Assembly: GCA_000372225.1 (NCBI GenBank)
Contig: AQTY01000021.1
Coordinates: 1-34,459, forward strand
DNA: 34,459 nt
Source: Candidatus Nitromaritima sp. SCGC AAA288-L16
GTDB taxonomy: Bacteria; Nitrospinota; Nitrospinia; Nitrospinales; VA-1
Direction of reading: 5' to 3'
The stretch's first letter is position 1, and every line of letters starts with the position of its first letter. The notes beneath the pieces are model-generated. The model made no database searches, was not told the origin of the DNA, and saw only the letters and a list, made by a program, of their open reading frames with translations. Both the position numbers and the translations under genes were made by a program. Of this stretch, positions 25,358 through 34,297 are shown piece by piece.

Positions 25358-26180
25358 GACAAAGCAAACCCACTATTCCTTGCAGATAAAACGTCAACTA
25401 CCGTTTTTCAATTCTATTCATAACTCGCTTCGGATCGGCAAGCACCACAACAACCCACATGGTGATTGACCGCACCATTTCTTTCACTGTCTCCAAGCGA
25501 TTGCCCTTATCTTGGAACTTGCCTTGCCGCCAGCAAGTTCCTATTGTCTCTTCAGTTTCAACAAGAAGATGGGGCGGGACCTGAAACGACAATATGCCGA
25601 CCAGCATAAATTTCTGCAGGGCTTTGCTCTTTGCAAAAAACCTTAACCTCGAACTATGAACTATTTCCAGCAAGAGACTCTGGTGACGTTGTCCGTACCA
25701 GGATCATGGAAATCCATACCATCCATGCCAGTCTTGACACTGTACAAACACTACACTCAAGGCCCTCCCTGGTGACAGGAAGGGTAAATTCACTGGAAAA
25801 AATAAAGCGGAACCCCTGGAATCAAAAATAAAGGCATCACACCGAGCACCAAAAATAAAATTTTCAGCGACGCCAAATGTTTCTAGGCATCCAAGATAAA
25901 TATTCCAGAAACCAGCATTCCCAGGTGGCACAAAAAAAACATGAACAGGACCGCTAATCCACCTCCCGTAACCGTGACAAATATGCAAACAGGAGCTAGA
26001 AGTATTTTGCTGCGGGTCCCGGTTAAATGAAGAATTGGATCTCCCTGGTGGTAACCAGAGTTTTGAATATGTTCCATAACTGTAGATCCGCCAACCTTAA
26101 AAAAAAACATCATAATATTGCGTATGCTAAAGTAACAAAACTAGGGTACGACTATTATCTAGCTTGCGCAAATTATAAGA
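25358..26180. other. gene-poor 0.8 kb region with possible gene remnants
   Basis: No ORF here is convincing. Several overlapping - strand frames of 75-95 codons give no recognisable protein. The best coding-like signal is a hydrophobic - strand frame from 26113 to 25790 interrupted by one TAG at 25883-25885 (see the separate entry). The rest looks like non-coding or decayed sequence. Confidence 0.4.
25790..26113 (-). pseudogene. possible interrupted small membrane-protein gene
   Basis: Reading from ATG 26113 gives a hydrophilic start (an in-frame ATG at MEHIQNSGYHQGDPILHLTG may be the real start), then a membrane-like segment (LLAPVCIFVTVTGGGLAVL... to GIFILDA), then TAG at 25885-25883. In the same frame the next 30 codons encode another hydrophobic stretch (LKILFLVLGVMPLFLIPG) before TGA at 25792-25790. 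Continuity of hydrophobicity across the stop suggests one decayed gene, but two small proteins or chance are possible. No family is recognised. Confidence 0.25.
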
Positions 26181-26834
26181 ATGGCCTCTAAAAAACTCAT
26201 CGAAAAAACTCGTCTTTACGTAGAAAAAGAGCTCGCAGATGATGGCTCAGGTCACGACTGGTGGCATGTCTATCGTGTCTGGTCTATCGCAAAAAAAATT
26301 GCTCAAAAGGAAAACGCAGACCAAACGGTCGTCGAGCTCGCTGCCCTACTGCACGATATTGCGGATTGGAAATTTAATGACGGGGATGAATCGGCAGGCC
26401 CTAGGCAGGCTGCCGCTTGGCTAAATAAGAATGGAGTCGATCCGGAACTGGTTGATGAGGTATGCGAAATCATTTCAACGTTATCATACAAGGGTGCAGG
26501 CGTAGCCACACCCATGCGCACGATTGAAGGTAAAATAGTACAAGATGCGGACCGCCTAGACGCCATAGGAGCAGTGGGGATTGCGCGAACGTTTGCCTAT
26601 GGCGGAAACAAAAACCGATTGATGTATCATCCCGAAGAAGCTCCTGTCATGCATGAAAGCTTTGAGCACTATAAAAACAACAAAGGGCACACGATCAATC
26701 ATTTTCATGAAAAGCTTTTATTGCTCAAAGATCGCATGAATACAGAGTCCGCCAAAAAACTCGCTGAACAAAGACACCTCTTCATGGAAAACTACCTGGA
26801 CCGCTTCCATAAGGAATGGGATGGTGACGCATAA
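26181..26834 (+). CDS. HD-domain phosphohydrolase (YedJ-like)
   Basis: 217 residues. The metal-binding HD signature is split over GHDWWHVYRV (first His), ALLHDIADWKF (His-Asp) and QDADRLDAIGAVGI (final Asp), the pattern of the YedJ/YpgQ group. Bacillus YpgQ hydrolyses (d)NTPs with Mn2+. Substrate here is not determinable. The gene overlaps the sirtuin gene start by 14 bases, so the pair is probably co-translated. Confidence 0.88.
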   Translation: MASKKLIEKTRLYVEKELADDGSGHDWWHVYRVWSIAKKIAQKENADQTVVELAALLHDIADWKFNDGDESAGPRQAAAWLNKNGVDPELVDEVCEIISTLSYKGAGVATPMRTIEGKIVQDADRLDAIGAVGIARTFAYGGNKNRLMYHPEEAPVMHESFEHYKNNKGHTINHFHEKLLLLKDRMNTESAKKLAEQRHLFMENYLDRFHKEWDGDA

Positions 26835-27642
26835 AGCAATCCTGCAAGCAGCAGAGTTAATCAGTAACTCAAAACGTGCTTTGTTCCTTACAAGCGCTGG
26901 AATGAGCGCAGACTCCAATATCCCAACTTTCAGGGACAAAGATGGTTACTGGGAAAACTTTCCCCCGTTTAAAGAAAAAAATCTTCAAGCGCAGGACTTG
27001 GCAAGCCCGTGGGCCTTCCGCAATGAACTACCACACGCATGGGCGTTTTATGAATGGAGGCGACAAAATGCCAACGAAAACATGCCGCATGAAGGCTATA
27101 AAGTTATCGATCAATGGATGAAAAACCACTTTGAGGATGCGTTCATACACACCACTAATACCGATGGCTACCATCTTCGTTCAGGATGCTCTACCAACAA
27201 AGTACTAGAAGTGCACGGATCGATGTGGCGACTCCAATGTCTCGATGTTTGCTCACATATTTTCTGGACTGAAGAAACCGTCCCCCTTTGTAAGCTTGAC
27301 CGGCAAACTATGAGAGCTTCCAACTATCCGACTTGCCCTCAATGCCATGGCACTGCACGACCCCACATTCTGATGTTCGGAGATATGGAGTATGTGGGTC
27401 ATCCAGAACAAGAAAAAAACTTTGAAAATTTCTTAAGAAAAGAAGTCGACCTTGCCTTACTCGTTGGTAGTTCGGGAGCAGTACCCACCAATGACTACCT
27501 TGCTCTTGAGCTTAAAAATAGAGGTGCGAAGCTTATCAATATAAACCCGGACCAATCTGCTAATAACATAGCCCAAGCGGAAGTTTTCATCCCGCTCAAA
27601 AGTGGTGATGCTTTTCCCCAACTTGGCGCATTGATTTGTTGA
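26821..27642 (+). CDS. SIR2-family NAD-dependent protein deacetylase
   Basis: 273 residues. The NAD-binding motifs TSAGMSADSNIPTFRDKDG and TTNTDGYHLRSG (variant of TQNxDxLHxxAG) are present. The catalytic His is in LEVHGS, and the zinc-type cysteines are in LQCLDVC and CPQC. LVGSSGAVPTNDY and LININ complete the Rossmann fold. Expected activity is NAD-dependent removal of acyl groups, though some bacterial sirtuins act as ADP-ribosyltransferases. The unusual Thr-Asn-Thr-Asp in place of TQNxD is worth noting. Its start overlaps the HD gene. Confidence 0.88.
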   Translation: MVTHKAILQAAELISNSKRALFLTSAGMSADSNIPTFRDKDGYWENFPPFKEKNLQAQDLASPWAFRNELPHAWAFYEWRRQNANENMPHEGYKVIDQWMKNHFEDAFIHTTNTDGYHLRSGCSTNKVLEVHGSMWRLQCLDVCSHIFWTEETVPLCKLDRQTMRASNYPTCPQCHGTARPHILMFGDMEYVGHPEQEKNFENFLRKEVDLALLVGSSGAVPTNDYLALELKNRGAKLININPDQSANNIAQAEVFIPLKSGDAFPQLGALIC

Positions 27643-27779
27643 CCAGAAAGACCGAAGACCTCCTCCGGTATTTCGCCTAATTAAGAATTCCTATCTAGAT
27701 AAAGATATAGTATGCTTTGTTAAATTTTTTCTCTTAAATTACCCCCAACAAAACCCTTATAAAAAGTAGAGGGCTTGAG

Positions 27780-28430
27780 ATGAAAATTACTATAGTCGCG
27801 CTTATTTTATTTTTCACAAGCAACCTTCCTGCTCATGCAGGTTGTAGCAAATCAGAAATCTGTGCCATGCTTATAAAAATGAACCATTTTTCCATTTTGG
27901 ATAAATGTCCTAGCGCTGGACCTTTGCTGGCAGAATGTAAAAAAGTCAAAGAAACCACTGCAGAGGATCTGGCTCCAGGAGAATTCATTGACAACGGAAA
28001 TGGGACCGTAACGGATATTGCCAACAAACTAGTATGGATGAAAACAGGTGAACGCGATAAACAGGGGAACCTGAACAAAGTAAAACTCAAAATAGCCAAA
28101 AAGTTAGCAGCGGCATCTAGTGCGGGTGGACGTTCTGATTGGCGTATCCCCTCGCTTGCAGAGTTTAGGACATTATTTTTCACCAAGCGGGTTCTTAATG
28201 CTGGAGGGAAAAAGGCCTGGATCAATCCTATCTTTGACGATGGAGTTGGTCACTATTACTGGACTAGCACAACCTGCGACCAGGTATCCGTGATAACAGA
28301 TCGGTACCAGAAAAAGATTTGTCAGCAGGGTGAATTAGCGGCCTGGCTCGTTCACTTCAATATCAACGCGGTCTTCTGGCACCACAAGAGTGAAGATTAT
28401 CACGTCTGGTTGGTTGCAGACTTAAAATAA
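27780..28430 (+). CDS. exported DUF1566 (Lcl C-terminal-like) domain protein
   Basis: 216 residues with a signal peptide (MKITIVALILFFTSNLPAHA). The mature protein begins with a small cysteine-containing segment (CSKSEICAML, later DKCPSAGPLLAEC). It then has the DUF1566 pattern: DNGNGTVTDIANKLVWMK, GGRSDWRIPSLAEF, HYYWTSTT, and a C-terminal VWLVADLK. Lcl-type proteins of Legionella bind carbohydrate at the surface; function here is unknown. AGAGGG lies upstream of the ATG. A perfect palindrome TATCTAGATA (27692-27701) sits in its upstream region. Confidence 0.75.
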   Translation: MKITIVALILFFTSNLPAHAGCSKSEICAMLIKMNHFSILDKCPSAGPLLAECKKVKETTAEDLAPGEFIDNGNGTVTDIANKLVWMKTGERDKQGNLNKVKLKIAKKLAAASSAGGRSDWRIPSLAEFRTLFFTKRVLNAGGKKAWINPIFDDGVGHYYWTSTTCDQVSVITDRYQKKICQQGELAAWLVHFNINAVFWHHKSEDYHVWLVADLK

Positions 28431-28732
28431 TCTGAGTAATTACTTACTAGCTTTCATACTGCTCCATTTTTCTAAAAATGAAAAATATCTTCCTTAAGGA
28501 TATTCAGTCTAGCCACGTATTAACGCGAGTCACCGTTTCTAATTCCACACAGAACAAATGCACATTAAAAGCTTATTGAGCTTTCGAATTGTAGAAGCTT
28601 CAAGACATCTCACACATCTAAGTTATTATCATTAAAAAAAACAACGTAATTACTTCATCGACATTGAACAGGGGATGGACTAATAACCCTTCCAGCGATA
28701 TATTATAGGACTATAAAATAAGGGGAAATGCA
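28431..28732. other. intergenic region upstream of the 28733 gene
   Basis: About 300 bases without a gene. The only definable element is the promoter-like pair at 28676-28704. Confidence 0.4.
28676..28704 (+). promoter_or_regulatory. sigma70-like promoter for the 28733 gene
   Basis: TGGACT (28676-28681) and TATATT (28699-28704) are spaced by 17 bases, 29 bases upstream of the ATG. The matches to consensus are 4/6 and 5/6. Confidence 0.35.
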
Positions 28733-28963
28733 ATGACATTAGATGGTGAAATCACTGAAGTCTCAAGTCCACCCAACAAAGCTGATCGCTTCAGATGCGT
28801 CACTGTTTGGGTCCCGGCGACAGAAGAGCACACCGAAATAACTCTACCGGTTGAAGGTTTTAAAAAAACAGGCCTTAGTGAAGGCGACCAAATCACGATC
28901 AAGGTGGAAAAAAAATTCGATATAGATGCCATGGCGCAAGACCTCTTCAAAGGAAAATTATAG
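28733..28963 (+). CDS. small hypothetical protein
   Basis: 76 residues, acidic, with alternating beta-like segments (RCVTVWVPA, TEITLPV, DQITIKVEKKF) that suggest a small beta-barrel. I do not recognise the family. No signal peptide or membrane segment. The start is ATG with AGGGG upstream and a promoter-like sequence before that, which supports a real, separately transcribed gene. It precedes thiL by about 107 bases. Confidence 0.6.
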   Translation: MTLDGEITEVSSPPNKADRFRCVTVWVPATEEHTEITLPVEGFKKTGLSEGDQITIKVEKKFDIDAMAQDLFKGKL

Positions 28964-29070
28964 CAATTGCCAAATTATAATTTTTCTATCCAGTTTCTTT
29001 AAATTTATTGCATGTTTCTAAATTTATATACCATCGGTTTTTAAGTAATGTCTCCAAAGATTCTTCCTTC

Positions 29071-30099
29071 ATGAAAAAAGCAACCAACTTGAAACAATTG
29101 GGTGAATTCGGGCTAATCGAACGACTTCGCTCCAAGCTTAACACCTACTCACCACGAATAAAAAAAGGAATCGGGGATGATTGCGCGGTTTTCTCAACCC
29201 GCTCAAATACTGTACAACTAACATCAACAGATTCACTTATCGAATCAATCCATTTTGATTTAAAAACAATCTCCCCAGTGCAGTTAGGGCGAAAAGCCAT
29301 GGCCGTCAACATAAGCGACATCGCGGCGATGGGGGGCACCCCATATTTGGCACTTATTTCATTAGGACTTCCAACGTCCACATCCACCAAGTTTATTGAC
29401 AAGCTATACCTAGGGCTACAAACAATATGCGATTCACATAAAATAGAATTAGCTGGGGGTGACACCGTAGCCTCCCCTAAACACTTGTTTATCAACGTAT
29501 GTGTTGTGGGTGAGGCTTGTAAAAATAGAGTCTTTTATAGAACGGGAGCAAAACCGGGTGACCAGATTTTCGTCACAGGCAACCTAGGCGACTCTGCCAT
29601 GGGCCTTAAGATTCTAATGGCAAAAAACAAAAACTTTGGCGCTGCTAGGCACAGGAATACACTTGTAAAAAAACATTTGGAGCCTATCCCTCGAATAAAC
29701 GAATCAAGCCTGTTAGCCAAATCTCGATTAAAAGTGACATCGATGATTGATATAAGCGATGGTCTCACGCAAGACCTGGGCCACCTTTGCTCTAAAGATA
29801 ATCTTGGGGCAAATCTTTACGAGGATAGCCTCCCCGTTTCTGAAGCGTTGTATAATGTCTGCTTGCGGAAAAGACATGATCCAATCAACTGGACCCTACA
29901 AGGAGGCGAAGATTATGAATTGCTGTTTACAATAAAGCCGGAAGATGTTAAAAATCTAAAGAGATTGTTTTTAAAGGCCAATACCTTTATCTCGCATATT
30001 GGAGAAATCACTAATTCTCCAAAAAAAATAATCCTGATAAGGGAAAATAGCAGTAAAGTTTCCCTTAAACCGGTAACGGGGTTCAATCACTTCAAGTAA
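29071..30099 (+). CDS. thiL: thiamine-monophosphate kinase
   Basis: 342 residues, the usual length. It phosphorylates thiamine monophosphate to thiamine diphosphate with ATP. Family blocks appear in order: GEFGLIERL at the N terminus, GIGDDCAVF, STDSLIESIHFD, AMAVNISDIAAMGGTP, LAGGDTVAS, VTGNLGDSAMGL, IDISDGLTQDLGHLC and LQGGEDYELLFT. The frame is open from TTG 29008, but ATG 29071 puts GEFGLIERL at the expected place. The ribosome-binding site is weak. Confidence 0.94.
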   Translation: MKKATNLKQLGEFGLIERLRSKLNTYSPRIKKGIGDDCAVFSTRSNTVQLTSTDSLIESIHFDLKTISPVQLGRKAMAVNISDIAAMGGTPYLALISLGLPTSTSTKFIDKLYLGLQTICDSHKIELAGGDTVASPKHLFINVCVVGEACKNRVFYRTGAKPGDQIFVTGNLGDSAMGLKILMAKNKNFGAARHRNTLVKKHLEPIPRINESSLLAKSRLKVTSMIDISDGLTQDLGHLCSKDNLGANLYEDSLPVSEALYNVCLRKRHDPINWTLQGGEDYELLFTIKPEDVKNLKRLFLKANTFISHIGEITNSPKKIILIRENSSKVSLKPVTGFNHFK

Positions 30100-30204
30100 A
30101 GATAGTGGAGTCGACCTTGTTCTTTAAATTGGAATATACCCACCAAAAAATTCTTAATAATTTCGATTTAAATACGCCGGTCACATTAGGAACCGACTGA
30201 CACC

Positions 30205-31503
30205 TTGGACGAATCTATATTACAGCATACCCTTCTTTTAACCGTACTTCTTGTTTTTTCGGCTTTCTTTTCTGCCTGTGAAGCGGCATTTTTTTCTCTC
30301 ACATCACTTCAACTAAAAGAGTTAAAAGACAAAAAGGGGCGCTGGGGACTCGTCGCCAATGAACTCCTTGAGAAACCAAGAGAATTACTCATAACCATTT
30401 ACATTGGAAACGAGTTGGTGAATATCGGCGTATCCGTTATCACGACTTCTATTTTCATAACTCAATTTGGAAGCTTTGGTATAGGCATCGCGATCGGAGT
30501 GGGAACCTTTCTTTTGCTTGTCTTTGGAGAAATCATTCCAAAAACTCTTTCGCTGCAATTTCCTCAAACTTATGCCGTTTCCGCCGCATACCCTCTCAGA
30601 TTATTCGCTTTGGTAGTCCAACCAATACAATCCGTTCTCACATCGATCGCTGAAAAATTCATCTCATTTATTGGGTTTACTTTTAGCAAAGATAAAAAAA
30701 CAGCAATAACCGATGATGAGTTTCGCACAATGGTTCAAGTGGGTGAAGGCGAAGGTGTCATTGACTCAGAAGAAAGCGAGCTTATTCATAACGTCATAAA
30801 GTTTGGAGAAACAACCGTAGCGGAGGTCATGACTCCTAAAATAGATATGTTCACATTATCCATCGATGACAAACTTGAAGATATTCTACCACGTATCGTA
30901 GAAAATTTTTATGCACGCGTTCCCGTTTTCGATAGTGACGGAGAAAATTTCGCAGGAATTTTATTCACTAAAAATTTAACTAAATTAAAGCACCTGCCAC
31001 CAGAAAAATTTAGTCTCAAAAGTATATTACGTCCTTTCTTTTCGATTCCCCAGACAAAAAAAATAAAGGAAGTATTGCAAGAGTTTAAAAAAAGAAAGCG
31101 CCATATGGCTGCAGTTCTGGATGAGTACGGTAGCATCTGCGGATTGGTAACCCTGGAAGATATTTTAGAAGAGTTGGTTGGTGAAATTGACAGTGAAATG
31201 CGTCTAGAAGAAAATCCTCTAGCGCAAATTGATGATAATAATTTTCGTCTTCTAGCCACCTATCCGGTTAGTGAATTCAATGAACATTTTCAAACTCAAC
31301 TCCCCGAAGATGAATTCGATACGGTTGGTGGGTTTGTGTTTGGTCTTTTTGGCAGGGTACCCAGATCAGGAGAGTCAATCGCCCACGAAAACTTCAAATT
31401 CCGAGTTGAAAAAATGAAGGGTGCTCGAATATTAAACCTTCATCTTACCGTTATAAATTCAGCTAGCAACGGTAATCAAGAGAAGGTAGGGGAAGAAATA
31501 TAA
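30205..31503 (+). CDS. CNNM/CorC-type membrane protein (DUF21, CBS pair, CorC_HlyC), copy 1
   Basis: 432 residues. The N-terminal DUF21 domain has about four membrane segments and the FFSACEAAFFSL signature. A CBS pair follows (EVMTPKIDMFTL; KKRKHMAAVLDEYGSICGLVTLEDILEELVGEI), then a C-terminal CorC_HlyC FAD-like domain (DEFDTVGGFVFGLFGRVPRSGE). Members are linked to Mg2+/Co2+ transport or resistance. There is no upstream ATG: an in-frame TAG lies at 30187, so the start is probably the TTG at 30205. The stop overlaps the ATG of copy 2 (TAATG). Confidence 0.85.
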   Translation: MDESILQHTLLLTVLLVFSAFFSACEAAFFSLTSLQLKELKDKKGRWGLVANELLEKPRELLITIYIGNELVNIGVSVITTSIFITQFGSFGIGIAIGVGTFLLLVFGEIIPKTLSLQFPQTYAVSAAYPLRLFALVVQPIQSVLTSIAEKFISFIGFTFSKDKKTAITDDEFRTMVQVGEGEGVIDSEESELIHNVIKFGETTVAEVMTPKIDMFTLSIDDKLEDILPRIVENFYARVPVFDSDGENFAGILFTKNLTKLKHLPPEKFSLKSILRPFFSIPQTKKIKEVLQEFKKRKRHMAAVLDEYGSICGLVTLEDILEELVGEIDSEMRLEENPLAQIDDNNFRLLATYPVSEFNEHFQTQLPEDEFDTVGGFVFGLFGRVPRSGESIAHENFKFRVEKMKGARILNLHLTVINSASNGNQEKVGEEI

Positions 31504-32774
31504 TGGCCCTTTCAACCACATTAATTCTAATTAGCACCTTTATTCTCATGGAAGCTTTTTTCTCTGGATCAGAAATTGGCATGATTGCCATCAACCGGAT
31601 TAAAATGAAGCAGAAAGCTGACGATGGAAATCACTCTGCCCAAATTGTCCTTGATTTACTGAACACACCTGAAAGATTATTCGCCACCACTTCACTTGGA
31701 ACCAATCTAGCGGTTGTTTCTAGTACTTCTATTTTTACGGCTTACATGGTAACCCATATGGGGCAACATGGGGAACTATTGGCCATGGTCATACTTTCAC
31801 CCATCATTCTATTTGCAGGAGAGATTGTTCCAAAGATGATCTTGCAAAACCGCGCCGACATGGTCATGCCATTCCTGATTAGGCCCCTTAACGTAAGCCT
31901 AACATTACTGTCCCCTATCATAAGTTTTTTCACCGGCATTTCGAATTTCATCAGTAACAAGTTAATTCGCTTGTCACAGGAGGATAAAAAGTCATTCAGC
32001 CGGGATCAAATCTTACAGGCTCTCAGTTTAGACTCTCAAACAATCGCGCTGGATGCGGCCGAACGAACCATGATCCGCAAAATTTTCAACTTTGGTGAAA
32101 TCACTGTCGAGCAGTGTATGGTACCGCTCGTCCAACTTACAGCTATTCGTGATGACTCAACCTTGGAGGAAGCACACCAACTTGCCGTAGATACAGGGTT
32201 TTCAAGATTTCCAGTCTTTCACGAGAGAATGCATAACATCATAGGAATCCTCAATACTTTTGACTTGCTAAACCAGCCAATAGATAACTCGCCCCTAACA
32301 CACCTTATCCGACCGGCTCATTATATTCCTCCCAATAAAAAAATTGACGACCTACTCAAAGAGCTACAAAAAAGAGGACTGCATATGGGAGTCGTAGTAG
32401 ATGAGTATGGCGGGTGTATTGGACTTACAACCTTAGAGGATTTACTGGAAGAAATTGTAGGAGAAATCGAAGACGAGTACGACAGACCAGAACAAAAGTT
32501 CCAACCGTATCCTGGTGGCGGTTATATCATCGATGGAGAAATGGAAATAGATGCGATCAACGAAACCATCAAGCTTAACCTGCCTACCGGAGATTACGAA
32601 ACTCTTGCCGGATTGGTTTTGAACCGCTTGGAAACGATTCCCCAGCCTGGCGAACAGGTTACCGTAGAAGATATCCGACTAACAGTAAAAGAAACAAGCC
32701 GACGAAAAATTCAATCGATCATCGCAATCAAAATCATCCCTAAAGAAACTCTAACCGATTCAACAAAGGATTAA
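31503..32774 (+). CDS. CNNM/CorC-type membrane protein (DUF21, CBS pair, CorC_HlyC), copy 2
   Basis: 423 residues with the same domain order as copy 1: DUF21 with FFSGSEIGMIAINRI and AGEIVPKMILQ, a CBS pair (QCMVPLVQLTAI; KRGLHMGVVVDEYGGCIGLTTLEDLLEEIVGEI), and CorC_HlyC (GDYETLAGLVLNRLETIPQPGE). It overlaps copy 1 by one base, so the two are translationally coupled and may form a heteromer. It ends two bases before the stop of the convergent DjlA-like gene. Confidence 0.88.
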   Translation: MALSTTLILISTFILMEAFFSGSEIGMIAINRIKMKQKADDGNHSAQIVLDLLNTPERLFATTSLGTNLAVVSSTSIFTAYMVTHMGQHGELLAMVILSPIILFAGEIVPKMILQNRADMVMPFLIRPLNVSLTLLSPIISFFTGISNFISNKLIRLSQEDKKSFSRDQILQALSLDSQTIALDAAERTMIRKIFNFGEITVEQCMVPLVQLTAIRDDSTLEEAHQLAVDTGFSRFPVFHERMHNIIGILNTFDLLNQPIDNSPLTHLIRPAHYIPPNKKIDDLLKELQKRGLHMGVVVDEYGGCIGLTTLEDLLEEIVGEIEDEYDRPEQKFQPYPGGGYIIDGEMEIDAINETIKLNLPTGDYETLAGLVLNRLETIPQPGEQVTVEDIRLTVKETSRRKIQSIIAIKIIPKETLTDSTKD

Positions 32775-32776
32775 AA

Positions 32777-33505
32777 TTATTGATTAGATAGCCTATCGCT
32801 TTCTAATTCTTTATAGGCTTCCATGATTTCTAAAAACTTAAGATGGGCTTCCTGCGCCTGCTCTTCTCCAAGATGGGCGGTTTTATCGGGGTGATATTCC
32901 ATGACCATTTGACGGTATGCCTTTTTTATTTCTTCGCTTGATGCATTGGATGGCACACCCAAGAGAGTATAAGGTGTTTTTAAAGCTGCAAGGTAATACT
33001 TATCTCGGATTAAATCGTGCTGCTCATATGACAGACTTAGTAATTTTGACAATTGATTTAATTCACTCTGAACCACCTCAGTTAGTTCACCTTCAGCCAA
33101 AGCAACTTGGTAGGCCAATGCAAGTAAAAGTGATGTATAGTGGTTGTTGCAAGCTTTACAGTATTGCTTGACGATTGGATTAAGATCAGGGTTTAACTTC
33201 TGCGTTTCATCAACTACATTATCAATGAAGCTAAGCTCGCCAGCAGAATAATTAAGATTTTTTTGGAAAAATACTTTTATAGCCATTCGCGAATGTGGTT
33301 TCACGGTTCCTCGGAGCATCGATATTTTTGTCATCACAACTGCAATACAGGTCACAAAAATTCCTTGATCATCAAGCCCCGGAAGAGATTTGCGAATTTT
33401 TCGCTGAAGTTTCTTGGTTACAATATGTTGCAAGGCACCGCCAATAACAGCACCCATTGGTCCACCCCGCAAAAACCCCATCCCTGCTCCAACAATCCAG
33501 GACAT
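32777..33505 (-). CDS. DjlA-like TerB/J-domain co-chaperone
   Basis: 242 residues. A glycine-rich hydrophobic N terminus (GAGMGFLRGGPMGAVIGGAL) looks like the membrane anchor of DjlA. A TerB-like helical domain follows (about 45-165), then a C-terminal J domain (TPYTLLGVPSNASSEEIKKAY) with the HPD motif at His205-Asp207. J domains stimulate Hsp70 (DnaK) ATPase; DjlA is an inner-membrane co-chaperone linked to envelope stress. Total length and order match DjlA. Confidence 0.85.
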   Translation of the reverse strand: MSWIVGAGMGFLRGGPMGAVIGGALQHIVTKKLQRKIRKSLPGLDDQGIFVTCIAVVMTKISMLRGTVKPHSRMAIKVFFQKNLNYSAGELSFIDNVVDETQKLNPDLNPIVKQYCKACNNHYTSLLLALAYQVALAEGELTEVVQSELNQLSKLLSLSYEQHDLIRDKYYLAALKTPYTLLGVPSNASSEEIKKAYRQMVMEYHPDKTAHLGEEQAQEAHLKFLEIMEAYKELESDRLSNQ

Positions 33506-33622
33506 CTAGCATCACCTCTGACTAATGAAATAAAAAACTAAGAAAATACCTTTAAAAACTACACCAACCAAATCTCAAAATAGTTACATGAAAAAAATAC
33601 TTAAAAAGTAAAATATTTCCTA

Positions 33623-33650
33623 TTGAAATTGGGAAGACTTGGGTTATACA
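33623..33650 (+). promoter_or_regulatory. sigma70-like promoter for the Dabb gene
   Basis: TTGAAA (33623-33628) and TATACA (33645-33650) with a 16-base spacer, 65 bases before the ATG at 33715. Confidence 0.35.
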
Positions 33651-33714
33651 GGGGTTATGATAACAAGAGCTCCGTTCTAATAAAATTAATTTTACAGCGT
33701 TAAAAGGAATCTTT

Positions 33715-34002
33715 ATGATCAAACATATTGTGATGTTCAAGCTAAAAGACAGAAACAAGGAAAATATCGAAATAATAGTCGACGCATTAAAAACACTCGA
33801 AGGAAACATCGATGTCCTTCGTTCTGCAGAAATAGGAGTAAATTTTACCGAATCAGAAAGAAGTTACGATATTGTACTGACAACGGAATTTGATGACCGT
33901 AACGCGCTTAACACGTACGGACCTCACCCCAATCATCTCCCTGTTGTTGAAATCGTGCGCTCACTTTGCTCAGGTTCAGTAGTTGTTGACTATAAGACAT
34001 AA
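33715..34002 (+). CDS. Dabb (stress-responsive A/B barrel) domain protein
   Basis: 95 residues, a typical single Dabb domain: MIKHIVMFKLKD at the N terminus, a central helix, IGVNFTESERSYDIVLTTEFDD, and HPNHLPVVEIV near the C terminus. This ferredoxin-like fold is a dimer found in stress-related proteins and some cyclases; no catalytic role is evident here. AAGGA lies upstream of the ATG. Monocistronic by context. Confidence 0.88.
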   Translation: MIKHIVMFKLKDRNKENIEIIVDALKTLEGNIDVLRSAEIGVNFTESERSYDIVLTTEFDDRNALNTYGPHPNHLPVVEIVRSLCSGSVVVDYKT

Positions 34003-34297
34003 ATCTTACTCACGCATAACAAAAGTAATCGTTCACACCTAATTAAAAACGAACAAACAATTATTTTTAGTCAAGCAATCCAACACCCCCGTCTAATAAA
34101 ATAAACTCTTGTAATTCAGTATACAAAGTGATAACTTTTCCGCTAAATTTTCAATCATTATCGAAAAAAAAATTCAACGCACGGATCACCATTAACATAA
34201 TTAATTGTGCAGCATATTAAAATATTTAAACCGTGATTTGATAAAATGCAGTAAAGGCAGACACGACTACAGGTTTTAATTGCGAGGGAATTTCAGG
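34003..34297. other. AT-rich intergenic region before the histone-like gene
   Basis: About 295 bases with no ORF. No terminator or repeat is evident. It should carry the promoter for the downstream lysine-rich protein, but I cannot pick a convincing -35/-10 pair. Confidence 0.35.

Noticed and set aside
25398..25673. 91-codon - strand frame after cysH
   Set aside because: No ribosome-binding site or family pattern; coding character is weak.
25704..25988. 94-codon - strand frame
   Set aside because: It overlaps the hydrophobic frame at 25790-26113 in a different frame, with an unnatural Cys/Trp/Phe-rich composition.
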